Assembly (NCBI GenBank): GCA_013400975.1
Contig: WBMZ01012190.1
Coordinates: 62,001 to 126,000, forward strand
DNA length: 64,000 bases
Direction of reading: 5' to 3'
Source: Atrichornis clamosus
Taxonomy: Eukaryota > Chordata > Aves > Passeriformes > Menuridae
Shown here: piece by piece, positions 47,331 to 61,540 of the stretch
Numbering within the stretch: position 1 is the first letter of the stretch
How the letters are laid out: each line of letters begins with the position of its first letter
Position numbers and translations under genes: made by a program
The notes under the pieces: generated by a model
What the model was told of the DNA's origin: nothing
The model's input: the letters and a program-made list of their open reading frames with translations, nothing else
Databases searched by the model: none

Positions 47331-50300
47331 GATGGGGACTGGGCAGCTTTCTGAGCAAGGGTGTTTTAGTGGGGGTTGCCAGAGCCCACGCAGACCTCTG
47401 GAAGCACCGGATGACCTCTTTATCCCTGGAGGGCATTAAAGGCAACCCCAGAAAGAAAAAAACCACCAGGACGGGGCCTAGGAAGTAATGAAAAGGGAGC
47501 GAAGGGAAAGAGAGGGAGAAAAAATGTTTGCCTCGGGCCTAATTAGCATGAGTGAAAAAAATGATAATAGGGTGAAGAGAGACTGGGAAGGAAGGGGAGA
47601 GCTGTGTGTATGTAGACACCAGCTGGTGGAGAGAAACCAGATGAAAGGGAAGAAACCAGAAGCAGGAGAGGAGCAGGGATAGGGAAACGGGAGGTGGGAG
47701 GCAGAGAAGGAAGGCAGAAGGATTAGTTATTTTTAAGGGCTTTTTCTGCAGAAGAAATTTAAGGTTAGGGGAAATGTCATCTCTGGAAAGTAGAGAGGTG
47801 AGTTGAACAGAGGGAGGAAAACCTGTGCTTTAATATTTCTCCTCTCTTGGAGGAGGAGAAAATGGTTCCAGGATAGCTCTGTACTTGGTTACACTGAGAG
47901 AAAAACCTGGATAGTCAAAGCAAGAAAAAAAAGACCAAAGTCCATAAGGAACAGCAAAAGAACAAAGGAACAGAAGCAAGCTGTCGAGCAGTTGATTGCA
48001 AAGAGAATGCAATTGGATTTTCTTTTCCTTCTAAGCAGGGTAAATGTGGGCTCAGCTCTTTTTCTCTCTCTGAGTAACACTGAGGTGGCTGTTATGCTGT
48101 TTCTCTGTTGATTATGCTGCTGTTGAGTTACATCCATGCTGTGCGTATGTTAGCAGAACTTGTCCATGGAGTTGTTTCCCATTCCCAGGCCTGTCCCAGG
48201 GGCTTCTCCTGCAGGGCTGGTTATGGGCACTGGCTGTTCCGGGCTCTGCAGGCCCACCACTGGGCACAGAAAGCCATGTTGTGATGGGGGTGTTCTCCCT
48301 CGTCAGCTGCCCCCCAAGGAAGCTAGACCTTAGCTACAGCCTCTCCTGCTCCATCTCCCAGCTGTGTGCCAGGTGAGAGCTCAGTTTTAACAACTGAGAT
48401 ATAACCTGTGCCGTGCTCAGAATGCTGAGCCCCTGTGTGCACCTGCCATGCCCAGACCACACAGCTGGGAAAGAAACGAAAACCAGGGAAAAACCCAAAC
48501 CACGGAGACGTGGATGTGGTGGGACCATCTCTGCTGTTGGGCAGAGCTAAGACCAGGGTGCAGGTAGTTTTCTCCTGTTTGTTTGTTTCTTTCTGCAACA
48601 CCCACACTTTATAATTCTGGTTACAAGGGTGTAATCATGTCTAGAGGTCTCAGCTGCTGTTCTTCCCCAGTTTGTACAGCAGTACTGATGTGCTGCCTAT
48701 AGGCTATAGGGAGAGGAAACTTGGGTCTGATTCAAGAAAATCTTTTTACTGCCTGGACAATACAGGCTCTGCCCATATCTGATGGCTGGGCACATGCAAA
48801 ACAGCACTTGTAGCCTGGAAACTGAACTGTAGGAATTTTTGGGGGAGTGTGTGTGGTTTTTTGCAACTTCATTTTCTGTATGTGAATTTCTGACAGACTG
48901 GTGAAAATATTTAACAGTTTCCACATCACTTAAAACACTACCCTGCCCCTCTTTCCCTTACTATAATGAGATTTTTTGGTAAAACAGAATGAGAACTATC
49001 CATGTAGTCTATCAAAGGTGCTCATGGAAAGGGTCCTTGTGTGAAGTATAAATAGTTTTGCATTTTAATGCATTTTAATATGCTTCCGGATGGATTTTGC
49101 TTCTGTGTGAGGTTTGCACTCAGCAGAGAGAGGAAAAATGTCTGTTAAGCAGAAGTAATTATCAAAATAATGGCACTGTAATATGGGCCCAAATCCTGCT
49201 CCTTGTCACTACCCAAGTGGTGCAACCAGAAGTACCATCCTATGGGAATCTCTAATAAATCAGCTGTAGTTGTACTGTAAATCAGGAGTGACTCCAAAAA
49301 GTCGAAGCATCACCTTTCCCCATGTGTCACCCCTGGGGAAGGCACAGTATGTGCTGTGAGGTCGGGGATGTGAGCACGGTGTGCTCCTGCGTGCAGCAGC
49401 ACCGTGGGCAGGACTCCACAGCCAAGGGGGAATCACTCCTGAGCAGTGCCATGTCCCTCACCAGTGGGGGGGATCCCCCCACCTTTGCAGCTGACCTACA
49501 GCACAGGGGGGCTGGTTTGCTGACCATGTTGCTTGCCCTTGATGAAAAATGTACAACTGTGCAAACACAGCTTTGCCTTTGACGGGCAAATGGAAAATCC
49601 AGGACAGGGCAAAACTGAAAGCAAGGTGATCCCAGATGAGTAGAGTGAATCCTGTCTGAGGGCACAAGGGATGGTGATGGCCATGGGTGTGATAAGAAAA
49701 TCCCGCTTAGATGGGCATCTCTGCTGTAATATAACTGCACTTGAGGCAAAAGGCACGTCTGATTTGGCAACAGATAAAGGCTAGGTGAAGCTCTTCTTGT
49801 TTATTTTTCTTAGCTTTACAGCTCATAACTGGAGTGGCTGGGTTTCCTCCACAAAAAACGCAGAAATTCAATGACACTGAAATGGCTGAAACGTAAAGCA
49901 AAATAAAGCTGAACAGTTGCCTGTTTTTCTAAAAATTTCAAACATTACTTTCAACTTTTTTTCTATTTTTACTCCATTTTTATTACTTTTAATTAAAAAC
50001 CTGAATTCCATGGTTCAGTACCAATCCAAGCATTTAATTTCACATCAGACTGAAGTGCCAGTAGCAATAATAATCATATAAATAGCCATTTTCATAATAC
50101 AAAAGAAGGGACAAGCTTAGGCTGGAGATCTTGTTTGGAAGGAGAGATTCAGTGGGTACCCTGGTGACAGCAGCAGGAACGCAAGTGCACGTGTCCTTTC
50201 CTTTCATTGACAGAGTAAGATCATACAGTCAAATCATACAGTCACCAGTCTTCCAGTCAGCAGGGCCCTTCTTGGAGGAAATAAGGAAACTACAGTTCCT

Positions 50301-53300
50301 CCTTTTCAGCCTTTAACAGCAGTTCAGGCCCTGGATCACACTTCTTTCCTTCTAGTTATAGACAGCCAAAGTGATTTTGCTTGGTGAAAAGAAAAACAAA
50401 CGCAAAGCCTCAGAAGAAAATATCAAGCTCCCTCCCCCTGCTGAATTAGGTATTTTTTATAGGATGACATTTTGAGGGAAGCAAACATCACGAGAGCCAG
50501 TGAGCACCGAGAGAGCTCTACATGATCCGTGATAAACTGAAACCATAGTGTGTTGGGGTGGTTTAACTGTTTTAGCAGCCAGCAGGCAGATGCAGGGGGT
50601 GGGAGGATGTGGGGATGTACTTCCAGTCCTGCTGCCCTTATGGACTGAGCCGTGATCCGAGTGAGGAGCAGGTGAATCCCTGACCTCCGCTCCCCATGGG
50701 CGTGAGCAGGGAGTAGGACCAGTGGCTGCCTTGCTTTCAGCTCTGCCCATTGGCTTCACTCTTGATGGTTTTTTTCCCTGCTGTGGTGGACAGGTTCGCA
50801 GGCGGTGACTCTTGTCAGGCATCAGTTGTGGACCACAAAGTGAGTCAGATCAAGAGTCCCACTGCTGTGACGTCCTTTTGGTTAGCACGGTGTCTCAGTG
50901 GCCAGATCCCAGTGTCATATCAGCTGCCCTTGGCTGGAGGTATCAAACTGAGCCAGGCTCGGCCCCTCTTGGAGTGACGGAGTTTTCTGTAGCATTCCAT
51001 TATTGACAACTTCTCCTTGGTGTCAGACACAGACAACAGACTTGCTGGTTTTCCTCTGCCAGAGGAGACACAGCTGCAGATACCTCCCCTATGCAGATCT
51101 GCACAGCCAGGTGAAGAGCACAGCCACTCACGGGTGTCAGGCCCTTCACTGTCTCCAAAGACTTCTCCAGTTTTCTGGTCATGAATCATTGTAATAAAAC
51201 CACACTTGCTTCACTCTTCCCCTCCATCTTTAAAATGAAAAGAATTTGTAAAGGCAAAACCACACGTGTTCCAAGTCCTCTTCTTGGTCCCATCTTGGTG
51301 TTGGGAGAGTGCTTCCCCATCTGTTTTATAACTAAAGGTTGAGAGGTTATGTTCAGCCTTTGACTGTCCAGTTCTCTTTCTCCACTGCTTCAGACAGTGT
51401 CACTGAGTGAAACCAGCTGCAGGTGGATGGTCCGATTCTGTGCTCTGGATCTTAGAGATGGTGCCTGGCTGCCTGCCTGCCTCAAACTGATGGTCAGGCA
51501 GGGACTTTCTCAAATACTGTATCAATAAAAATTGATATATGCACTGTTCCTGGCCATATAAGGGGAAAAAATATTCTCACTGCACTGCTTATTTTTATTT
51601 TTGTTGCTACCTTTGCAAGCACACATGAGCAGTGTGACAGGACAGGGCCTGTGCTGGGAGCTGCAGATGTTACACTGCTCAAAATAGTGAATGTTTCACC
51701 ATTTTGATCAAAAGCATTATTAAAAGTGAGGAAAGCCTTAGCACTAACTTGAAGCACAGCACGCTTTACATTTCAGTTTGCCCCTGAAGCCAACTTAGAT
51801 ACCAGCTGCCCCTGCAGCAGAAATGTGCCTGGGCTGCCCACCTCTGGCACAGCTGAGACCCCCAGCAGGGCAGGTGCCAGAGGCCTTCAGCTCCACCACT
51901 GCTCCATCCCTTCCTGCTACCAAAAGTGCTGGCATGTCCTGATAATCCATTACTGTTTGATGTAATTGAGGAAAAATGCTGTATTTATCTTCTGCTCATC
52001 TAAACTCAATTTGAAGAAAATGCTCTGCTCTCATAGCTTGAGGAGAATGCTGTCCAGAGAGGTTAATGGTAGAGGATGTTTATATAGGAATGAAGCTTCC
52101 CAAGGAGGGAGCTGGGCGGAGGAGATGTCTCCTCTAGCTGTCATTTTAATTTCCTGGTTTTAAATGATCAGTCTCCGCCTTTTAAGAACGATGTGTGCTG
52201 GATGAGTGCTTTGCTATTGTGGTGGTGTGAAGTGAATAAACTCATGCCTCCAGGCCCACTCATAGAGGCCCTCGTGGCTCAGAAGCCCGACATCTGACAT
52301 GGGTTGGGTGGTCCTGTCTTTGCAAAACAGACTCTGGCTGGAGGCCCCTTCAGTTTTTCAGTGGCGACGCAGCAACATGGGAGACTTGTCCTACCTTCCG
52401 TGCTGTCCAGTGTGATTTGTGCTCCCCCAGAACCATGGGGAAGGTGGTGTGGTTACTCCATGGGCTCCTGAACCTTCTTTCCTGCTCACACCCACACAGA
52501 GGTTGCACCCAGCCCTGCAGCAGCACCCAAACCTCTTACAGGTCTCCAGTGATGTCATGTCCACCTGCTAGCCAGGAACTTGGATGGAAAAAGACATCTT
52601 CTGGAGCTAGGGGCTGGAATAGTATTGTTTTGCCTCTAGGTGCCCAGCCAAATTTATAAATCAGCACAGCTTCTTTCTGCGTCCTGAAACCTTGAGAGAA
52701 ATTTTTCCATTGCTGTTTTGCGGAAGTCACCTTGGAGAAGTGGGGACCTAAGCAGTTTTGGGGCACAACTACTTGTGTAAAGACACCAGCAACAGCTTGG
52801 AAGAGAGATGTGAGCTAGTAAACTGGAGAGGTCATTCCTCTGCCAATGGTACCAGGCTGCAGTTGGAAGTATTAATGTATCAGGGCTCCTTGTACCAGTG
52901 AGGGTTGCATTATAAAGGGGGTAGCAGATGGATTCTTAACATAAAGGATTATCCAGCGCTGACCTGCACCAGGGGCAGCCCTTCAGAGGGCTGGCATGGG
53001 GTACCAGGCAGCTCCCAATTTGTCTCAAGTGAAGCCATTATTCTAGTTGGACTCTATCATAAGATGTGAGGTTTGCTGTGTTAGTGGGAATGGGGTCAGA
53101 AATGCGTGTATAGGAGACACTGCACACAAACAAAAGACATTTTGCAGTTTTTCGCCGTTTGACTAATATTTCTGGGAAGAAAAAGGGCTCCTGGTGGTGA
53201 CGCTTATTTAAGATTTCTGCTAGGTAGCTGCATCCTGCCGTGTCCTGCCCTGCCCCTACATCGGTTTCAGCTGTCACCAGCTGTCCCTTGCTCTTGCCTT

Positions 53301-54199
53301 GTGAGCTGTGTGAAACAAAACAGCGTGAAAGTGTGAACGGCCTGTGCTGCAGAGCGCCCTTGGGCTCCCTCCAAGAACACAAGCTGGGAGTCAGTGGCTC
53401 TGGAGACCTGCCCTGTGCCAGCTCCAGGAGAGACAGCCTGCTCTGCACACCAGCAATAAACCTGCGTGGCTGAGGGGCACCAGACTCCTGGGGCTCCCTG
53501 AAGCAGCCAGTGTGGAGTGGGGCAGAGAAAGGCAAAGCCTGAAGTTCTCTTTGTGGTTTTCAAATGGATGGACTTGGACTTCTGGGCAAGCAGTGCCCAC
53601 TGAGCACCCTGCCTTCCTCTTCCTAGGGGAGCGTAGGAATGGGGTGATCCTCCTTAGCTTTCTCATGTGATGCCTCAGAAAGTCGGTTCATGCTGCTCAC
53701 TCTGGATCTCAGATAAGCTGCTCAAAGTCTGGGCCTGACTGACTACAAAAAGTATTACCCAGCTTTTGTTCCCTTGGCTTTGCTTTCCTCTTTGGTTTCC
53801 CCTATTATTTTTTTTTTTTCATACTGGGTAGAATGAGCATTTGAATCTCTAGAAAAGATAGATTTTAGGCAACACTTAGCATATCCATGGCTCTCCTGAA
53901 GTCAGAAGAGGCCAGCAGGACTGTGCTAAACTGCAGTGACTTGGAGGGCCTTTATTATCCATGTACACCAACATTGGATCTGGCAGCTTGCAGGCAGAGA
54001 GAGCAATTCCATGTCCTCCTGCCTGCTGCCACAGACTCACGCTCCCTGGGCTCGTGCTGCCTCTGCCTTCTTCTCTCTGGCAGAGACGCAGGTCTCTGTG
54101 TATGTATGTGTGTATATATATATTTTTATCATAATGTGTGACAGAAGCAACATTGGGTGTCTGTGGTTTCTTTGGCACTGTGATCATTTGACCTCTCCC
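47331..54199. other. Non-coding interval, no exon recognised
   Basis: Frames reach 165 codons (53038-53535, minus) without recognisable similarity. A purine-rich stretch runs over about 47.45-47.82 kb. A tandem atcatacagtca pair lies near 50222-50244. An alternating GT/AT tract occupies 54096-54123. Confidence 0.4.
54096..54123. repeat. Simple repeat (GT/AT-rich)
   Basis: Alternating tgtgtatgtatgtgtgtata-type purine-pyrimidine tract. Confidence 0.8.
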
Positions 54200-55540
54200 A
54201 GCCCTGCGAGGAGAGGAAGTTGCCTGAACGTTTATTACATTTGTAGATTACATATGCTCATCTACAGCATATGTTTACAATGAATTTATAGACCCCTATA
54301 AAGGGGCTTACAGGCATTATATTTAATTAATGTGGCAGAAATTATATCATTGTAATAACTGCCTGGCCTTTAGAGGTAAAACTTAGTGCCAAGGATTCCC
54401 AGATGAATCATCTCTGATAAGAACCAGAAATGACATAGGCCATATATTGTATGGTGAATTTGTTTGGATTGGTACCTTTAGGGTATTCAGCCTTGCCAAG
54501 TCTCTGCGGTGCTGACACAGTTTATTACACATTTTCATTTATTAAGAGATTATTTGACTGCAGTTTGTTGTTTTATTGTACAGCAGGTGATAATTTTACA
54601 CTAAATTAACTGTAACATCTCTGTTAGGAACAGGCCGAAGAGGCTTCTTGCTATGATGCTAAATACTAAGTAATGGCTTTTATTCATCAAGGGAGTAATT
54701 TACTGCCATGTGCAGGGCTTGAATAAGACTCTCCACGAACCTGTTATTAGTCTGTGCATGTTCAGGTTAGGGTTAATGGTCTTGTACCAATACAGCCTCC
54801 CTCTTAAAAACAGATACCTTTGCTAAAATCACATAGCTCACTACTTTCAGGATGGACTAAAAAATGGTTTGAGGCTACCAAATTTGCATGCAGGCAGAGA
54901 AATGGCCACTGAGGTTTGGAGGTGGGTGATGCTTGTTGTGTCAGCTCACGAGCTTGGATTTTAGCATTAGAAGAGATTACAGATGGGCAGGCAAAAAAGT
55001 GAAAGCTCCTTGCACAGTTTGACTCTTTGGTAAGATAAAAAGATATTGTTTCCAGTCCTGGCTTAAATATTTGTTATTTCAACCAAAGAAATAATTCAAC
55101 CAGAAAATAATTTTCAAACCCTTTATGAAAACAAAGGAAAAAATAAGCAACAATAACCATCCCACTTTTCCCACAGAAATTAATAACTTTTGAAGGAAAA
55201 ATATTTATTCAAAAGCCCTTTTTTCTATTTAAAATAGATTACAGATGAAAATAATTTGCCTATCCCTTAATGAAATCCATTATACCAGACTAGTTTCATA
55301 GTCTGTCTCACACAGATACCATTGAGTTAAGCTTTGTGTTGGGAGATGGGAATTCCAAACCAAATTGAATTGGAGACTGAAGCAGGAACAATTATGGCTG
55401 CAAATTATTAAAGCTTTGCTATATTGGAAATTCACAGCATGCTTATAGCGGTAACTTACTATTAAGAAGAACCATACTACAAAGCTAAAAAATAGAGGAA
55501 AAAATCAGAACCATATTGCTTTGATCACAATTCCATGTTT
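54200..55540. promoter_or_regulatory. Long AT-rich, repeat-free block; candidate conserved non-coding element(s)
   Basis: Over 1.3 kb the sequence is AT-rich and free of recognisable repeats and of open frames above 60 codons. It is dense in homeodomain-type words (TTAAT, TAATTT, ATTAAT) and contains phrases such as tttattacacattttcattt and ctaaattaactgtaac. This is the typical look of conserved non-coding elements around developmental regulators. Only comparison with other birds and mammals can confirm it. Confidence 0.3.
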
Positions 55541-58500
55541 AAAGAAAGCAATCATTGGCCAAATAATCCCCTTCCCAACTGCGCCGTGGATTAGCTTTGG
55601 TTAATGCTAACACTGCCTTTATATGGAGCACATCAAGGGAAAAATTATCAAATAAAATCTGGGGCTGCCTAAGTAATTCACAGTAAATAATGTGCTCGAG
55701 GGAAGCCCCTGACACAAACACACACACACACACACTTGTTCTCACTGATGATTTTTCTGCAAGCCCGCTCTGACTCTGAGTGCACGGTGCTGGTGAGCGA
55801 TAACTTCCCAAGCGGGCGGCTGTGACTCACACACATCTGTTCTGACTGGACAAGCACATGAAGTGCTGTATTTCCAGCTACTGAAAGGATGATCAGAGCT
55901 CCTAAATTAGCTGTCCAGTGTGAAGTTTTTTATGATTAGTTATTCCAAATTGTCTTCTGGGGAGTATTTTCTAGGGCTTCTTTTAAAATTCGCTGCTCGA
56001 AGATTGCTCTGCAGCAAGCTTGTTAGCTGGAGTGCTCATGGAAAGCTGCTCCCAAAGCAATGTGCATCCATATGCTGAGGATATGAAATAATGTTCCTAA
56101 CGACTTTTTTACAGTATTCCCCAGATCTAAAAGCATTGAATGGGTATGCCTGTTTTATTTATTTGGGGGTGTTATTGATTTTAGGTGAGGGAATATGAGA
56201 CTATATAAATGGATGTTTTCTTGTTGCCTTTTGGGAATGACATTTGTTTTCCACTCCCTTCCCCAATTTTTTGGAGTCTCTGTTTTCTGCAAAGGGAATG
56301 TACAGCAAATTTCAAGCTCATCCTTAATGTGGGATTTTTAAAATTATTTTTTTTACGAGCAGGACCAATACCAGTCTATAAAACAAAACTCTCCCGGGCC
56401 TGAAGCCTGGGAATTAAGTGTTTGTGAGTAGGAAGCTCTGCCTGTGCATCCCAGCTTAGGTGTGAACATCTGAGGAAAAAACCTGCATACTTGAGAGTGC
56501 TGGGGGTGCATGACACCCTATGGACACCACAGGCACACAAGGGACACTTGGGAATGAATCCTTTGCTGGATAGCTACAAAAGCTGCTGCTCCTAAGGCCA
56601 CCAGCAAAAAAAAAGATTAGCAAATCTGGGAATGAACTGAGATTCAAACAAATCTTTTGTGCATATTCAACATATTTTTTTGTGCATAGCTGAGAATTTA
56701 AATGCATTCAATCCTTCAGAGGAAGTTTCAGTCACTGCATTTTTACAGGGATGTGGCCTTGCACCTGGACTGGAACATGCAGGTCCTGCCTGCCCCTGCC
56801 TCAGCACTAGCCCAGTGATGTCCAACACTGTGGTTTTTAGCTGGCACAACGTGAGCTTGTAAAGCCCTGAGAGACCCCTAAGTGAGAGCTGTTCTGCAAG
56901 GGGCCATGGAGATTACAAATCCTGTGGTTTTGTGGATTACAAATCTGTTTCAGGCAGGACTGCAAACACTGAGGTGAGCTGGCATGAGTGACATGAACAT
57001 CAACTGCATCATGTCTATTTTTAACATGCAGCAAAATTATTAGAAACACTGCTGTTATCATCTGCAGGGCTAAGCCCCCCCAGAAAAGAGAGGGTATTGT
57101 GGGACATCCCATACAAAATGATGCTTGGAGGTTGCACCACAGTATATGGTACTACACTACATTTCTACCCATCTACCATGCCTGTAGCCTGTTCAAAGAA
57201 CTGTAAGTAAAAGCTGAGCTGCTGATAACCACTTTACAAATGAAAACCTTGATTTTATTTGATGGTGTAAGATTTGAGAAGAAAATGGGGGGAAAAACAC
57301 AGAGCAGAATAAATTTTATTAGTAGAGTAGATGTGGCAGAATAATTACAGTTTCTGGGAGAGTGTTGGGAACAGCATAAGAAGGCTGGAAAAGAAATAGC
57401 AGCTTAAAATTTGATTGTCTGTTTGGGGTGATAGTAAAGTCAAAAGTGCCATTTCCAGTCTAAAATCCCTATATCCAATATTAAAGAGCATTAGAGCCTA
57501 AATAAGGATTTGAATACAAATGTCTTCAACTCCAGCTCACCACAAAATTAAAAGATCTGTTCCAGGAAATACAGTGTCTGCATGAAGAGACCCCCTTAGA
57601 TCTATGCCTTTGAAGCTTAAGTTTTAATTTGGGATTAAAAAAAAAAAGTTGCACAGGGCCCTGCAGGAGTCTGACACAGTATCCTAGAAGAGATCCTGTG
57701 CCCCTCTGGGCTGGAGCAGAGCTGGACTGGGGGTCTTGCCACTTGCTCGCCCCGGGAGAGGGAACACTGCCCATGGTGATGCTGCTGATGCAAGAGTGAC
57801 TCAGCTGTGAACATGGAAAGAAATGCTGAATCCAGGAGAGAAGCGCTGAATCCAGGGCAGGCAGGATAGCACACGGGCTGGCTGAGCTGTGCTGATGCTG
57901 GTTTTAAAGCCAAACACACATGGTTTGAGTTAAGGTTGGCCTCCCTCCATCCAAATGCATTACAGATTATGGATGATGTGGGCTTTGCATGAGCAATTTC
58001 TTCTTTTTCACCTCAGTATAAGGCAGCCCAGAAGACACCATCATGTATGATGCTGGCATTTTTCTTGTGCTCTGTGTTTCATTTAATCAAAAGAGCTTTC
58101 TTAACAGGCCAGATACACTGGGTGACCACTTCTACTATTCTCAGCACTTTGAAGCATGACTATTTTGTCCTCTTTTATGTGCAGGCTTGAGTGCACTTGG
58201 GAGCACCAGGCACAGCTCACTGATTTAGGGACATCTGAACTGGGATGAAATAATACAGCGGGTAGTTTTTGCCATTGTGTCTTTACCTCCTGGTGTAGAC
58301 AGGGCTGGCAGTAGGGTTGCCTTCAGCAGGTGCCCATGGGTGGCCCTGTCAAACAAGACACCTCAGTGCTGGAAGTGCTGTGTCCCAGCAGCAGCGATGG
58401 CAGAGTCCCGGGATGCAGGGCATGCTGTTAGTTGGACTAACTAGAGCTGAGGCTGGCCCACAGCTCCAGTGCTGGCCCAGCTGGTGTCACGGTTTGTGGC

Positions 58501-59899
58501 CTCTGTGGTGATCTCCCCAGACAAGTGTCACAGACCCAGCAGCACCCGGAGGCTCTGGCTCAGGATGACAGTGGAGAGTCACTGCCCAGCCTCACTGCCA
58601 GCTGCCCAGTTGCTCTGCAAGCAGTCCTGAGATTGGGATTTGTTTTTATTTATTCCATTACATTAAATATTCAAATTTGAAAAAAATACCCCAAACCAAC
58701 ACGACAATCCCCAATACCCAAAAGTATTTCCAGAGGTCAATATATCCTGTTTGCTTCTGCTGGGCAGGGTCGCTGTTCCCTCAGGCCGTGGTGCAGCGCT
58801 TTCCATTTTCAGGTCTGATGTTCTTGGGTCAGACCTGGGAGCAGGAGCCTGTCCAAAATAGGGGTGTCCTAAGCCTGGTTCATGGACCACCTGCAAGCTC
58901 CCCTCCAAAGTAGGTGTATGCAAATTCACTGGTTGTATTCCTTGTCTTTCTGGAGCTTGTTGTGCAACTAAAGATTAGTTTCTGAGTCATCCCACTGTGA
59001 GTCCCAAGTCCTGCAGGGAGACATGCCAGTACGAGCCATATTAGTAAAAAGATCTAGTAAAGGGGTTGGTGACTTCACTGTAGCCAGTGGGAGAATTCGT
59101 GCACTGGAGCTCAGCTTGGGCTCTGCAGGCAAGGAAACCTTTGCTGAGGGGCAGCTGGGGGCAAACGAGGGTTAATTTTTTCACCTGGAAGAGCTGCATC
59201 TTTCTGAAGAAGGAAGAGCCTCTGAATCTCTCTTGTGAGCTCTGGAAAACATTTTGAAAATTTTTTTTTTCTTTTTCAAATAAAGAATTCATTAAGTTTT
59301 CTGTTCCTCTGCGTCCCGATGCTTCCCATCCCCAGGAGCATAATATTGAGCCTCATCACCACCCAGAACAACTGAGGCCTTTATTTTGGTGTAAAGCTGC
59401 ATGAAAAAAGAAAGTCCCCTGTGTATGCAGCTGTAACACTTGCATAATTGTAAGAAATATGGAGGAACTCACAACTGATTTCCAAATCTGTGTCTTCCTT
59501 TTCCCTATAATGAGTGTGATGCATAATTTACACAGGCAAGAAAACGTAGGAAGCTGATGATTTTTTTCTTTCTCTTTGTTTTCATTCAGTTACAGAAGGG
59601 CTGGAACTGCAGAAAGCTGAGATAAGAGCCCTACCCCTTCCTTGGTGCGGTGAGCACAATATGGAGGATGAAGAGGAACTCAAGGTACAACCACAAGGAC
59701 TTAGTTGGGTCTTTCCAGCAGTTATCAGAAACAAATATGTCTCGTCTGTTTCCTGTCTTGAAAAGGAGGAGCATAAGAGCCATGGAGTGAAACACTCAGT
59801 GATGCTGGGGGCAATCACAGCCTCAGCCACTGAGATATCTGCCCACACCCACGACTGTGGCAATAAACTGCTGACTACAACCAATATTATAAAAATTCC
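55541..59899. other. Non-coding interval, no exon recognised
   Basis: Only short frames are present. A 20-bp period duplication (gctgaatccagg at 57825 and 57845) and an A-run near 57638 are the only repeats noted. Confidence 0.4.
55718..55735. repeat. (CA)9 microsatellite
   Basis: An uninterrupted run of CA dinucleotides, with ACAAACA just before it. Confidence 0.9.
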
Positions 59900-61540
59900 T
59901 CCCTGGATGCTGTAGACACGTCGACAGCTTTGCATATGTCGAAAACTCCCTGGCTAATGACATATTTCCTCTTTGGGCTGACTCACGAGCTGCTTCTCCT
60001 GGTTGCTATGAAAGTTGGAAGCACTTCAACGCTGCCTGCTGCAAGTACATTTCATGAAAAGAGAGGAAAATCTCAGTATTATTTCTAGGTGCACGGATTT
60101 GACCCTTTCACTTTTGCAGCCGGTGAGCTCTGCCACTTTGACATTTATTAAACAGCTTGTTAGTGGCAGAAGCAACGACAATAAAATTTGTGTGTATAAT
60201 TTAAAGCAAACAATCTCCACTCCTAATCCGGCCTTCAAGGCCTGAAGTAAACGACCGCACTTCAAGGGAACGCTACTGAGAAAAGGAAAGGTCTGTTGGG
60301 TGCTACTTGCTTTTAAACATTGAGACAAAGTGTTTAACAGCCTAAAAGCTCTAAGCCTCGTGTTGTTATGGGGAGATAACAGCTCCATTAATTAGACGAA
60401 CAAATATTACTTTATTAATAAATCCTTGCACTGGCCTTGAATGGGTTGTGCTTGCTTATGAGACATGTGACTCTATTCTTTTGAGCATTTATAATGTTCC
60501 AGTAGGTTATTTAATGTAATTGCCATAATTCTCTAATTTAGGTAATATTTGCACCAGTGTTGTGTGTTGATAATCATCTGGTTCAGGGTATTTATCTGTG
60601 CTGATTTTCAGCAGCTCTCAGGGACAAAATAAAAAGTCTTTTCATGATGTACAAGTTTGACACCATGTCAAACCTCATTTTCTCTCCTTTACCGGGAGAG
60701 GTAAGGCTCATTGGTCTGTGTACTTGAGCTCATTTCGAGTTAACACCATGCCAGCACATGAGCAGAGGGAGAAGTGAGAGAAAAGAGGCTGGATAAAGCC
60801 TTCAGGGCTGCTGATAGAAAGACCAGGAGACAACCTGACTCCACTACCACTGACTCCTGAGCAGGGGCAGTTTATATGGGGATGGACAAAATCTTCCTCT
60901 GTGTCTGTTTGCCCTGATGCACGGGTGGTTAAACCACCTGCAAGCTGCTAATGGCCAGGGGTTACATCTGGAGGTTTAAGGGAAACTTAAATCACTGCTA
61001 ATTCACCTTGAAAAGTGGGCTGTAGGCAGAGTGCTGAGGGGTGCAACAAGAGCCAGAGCGGGGAGCCGGGGGCACAATGGCAGATTTCTGCCAGCAGAAG
61101 TCACCCGGCCCTCGAGCCAGCGCCAGGCTGTCTTGCAGGGACGTGGGCTGCACAGACTGGAATCGCTGGTAGATTTAAATCAGTCCCAGCATTTCACAAC
61201 ACAACCTCTCCCTGTAGCTCCCTATGCAGAGCCTGTATACATTAATATACCATACAGCTCCTTCACAGCCTGCAGTACTTTTAACACATAATATACATGT
61301 TTATCTCAAAGCAGGATAGACACCAATTAACACTGCTTGCTAATGAGGGCACAATCAACTTGCATAACCTTGAACCACTGAGTGCACACAGCGATGTATG
61401 AATGAGAGGTTAACTGCAAATGACAGCTCATTTCTTTTTGCTCTTCTGCCCAGAACATCCTGCCAATACACACATTATAAATAACATGTTCTTGTGATGG
61501 TAATGGGGGGGGCATTTTAGAAGCAAGCATTGCTTATTTT
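59900..61540. promoter_or_regulatory. AT-rich, repeat-free block; candidate conserved non-coding element(s)
   Basis: The subregions 60.02-60.76 and 61.14-61.50 kb are AT-rich and lack repeats. They are rich in TAAT-core words (ccattaattagacg, tttattaataaatc, cattaatataccat) while retaining scattered CpGs (aaacgaccgcac). The longest frame is 120 codons with no similarity. I infer possible enhancers, without conservation evidence. Confidence 0.3.
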
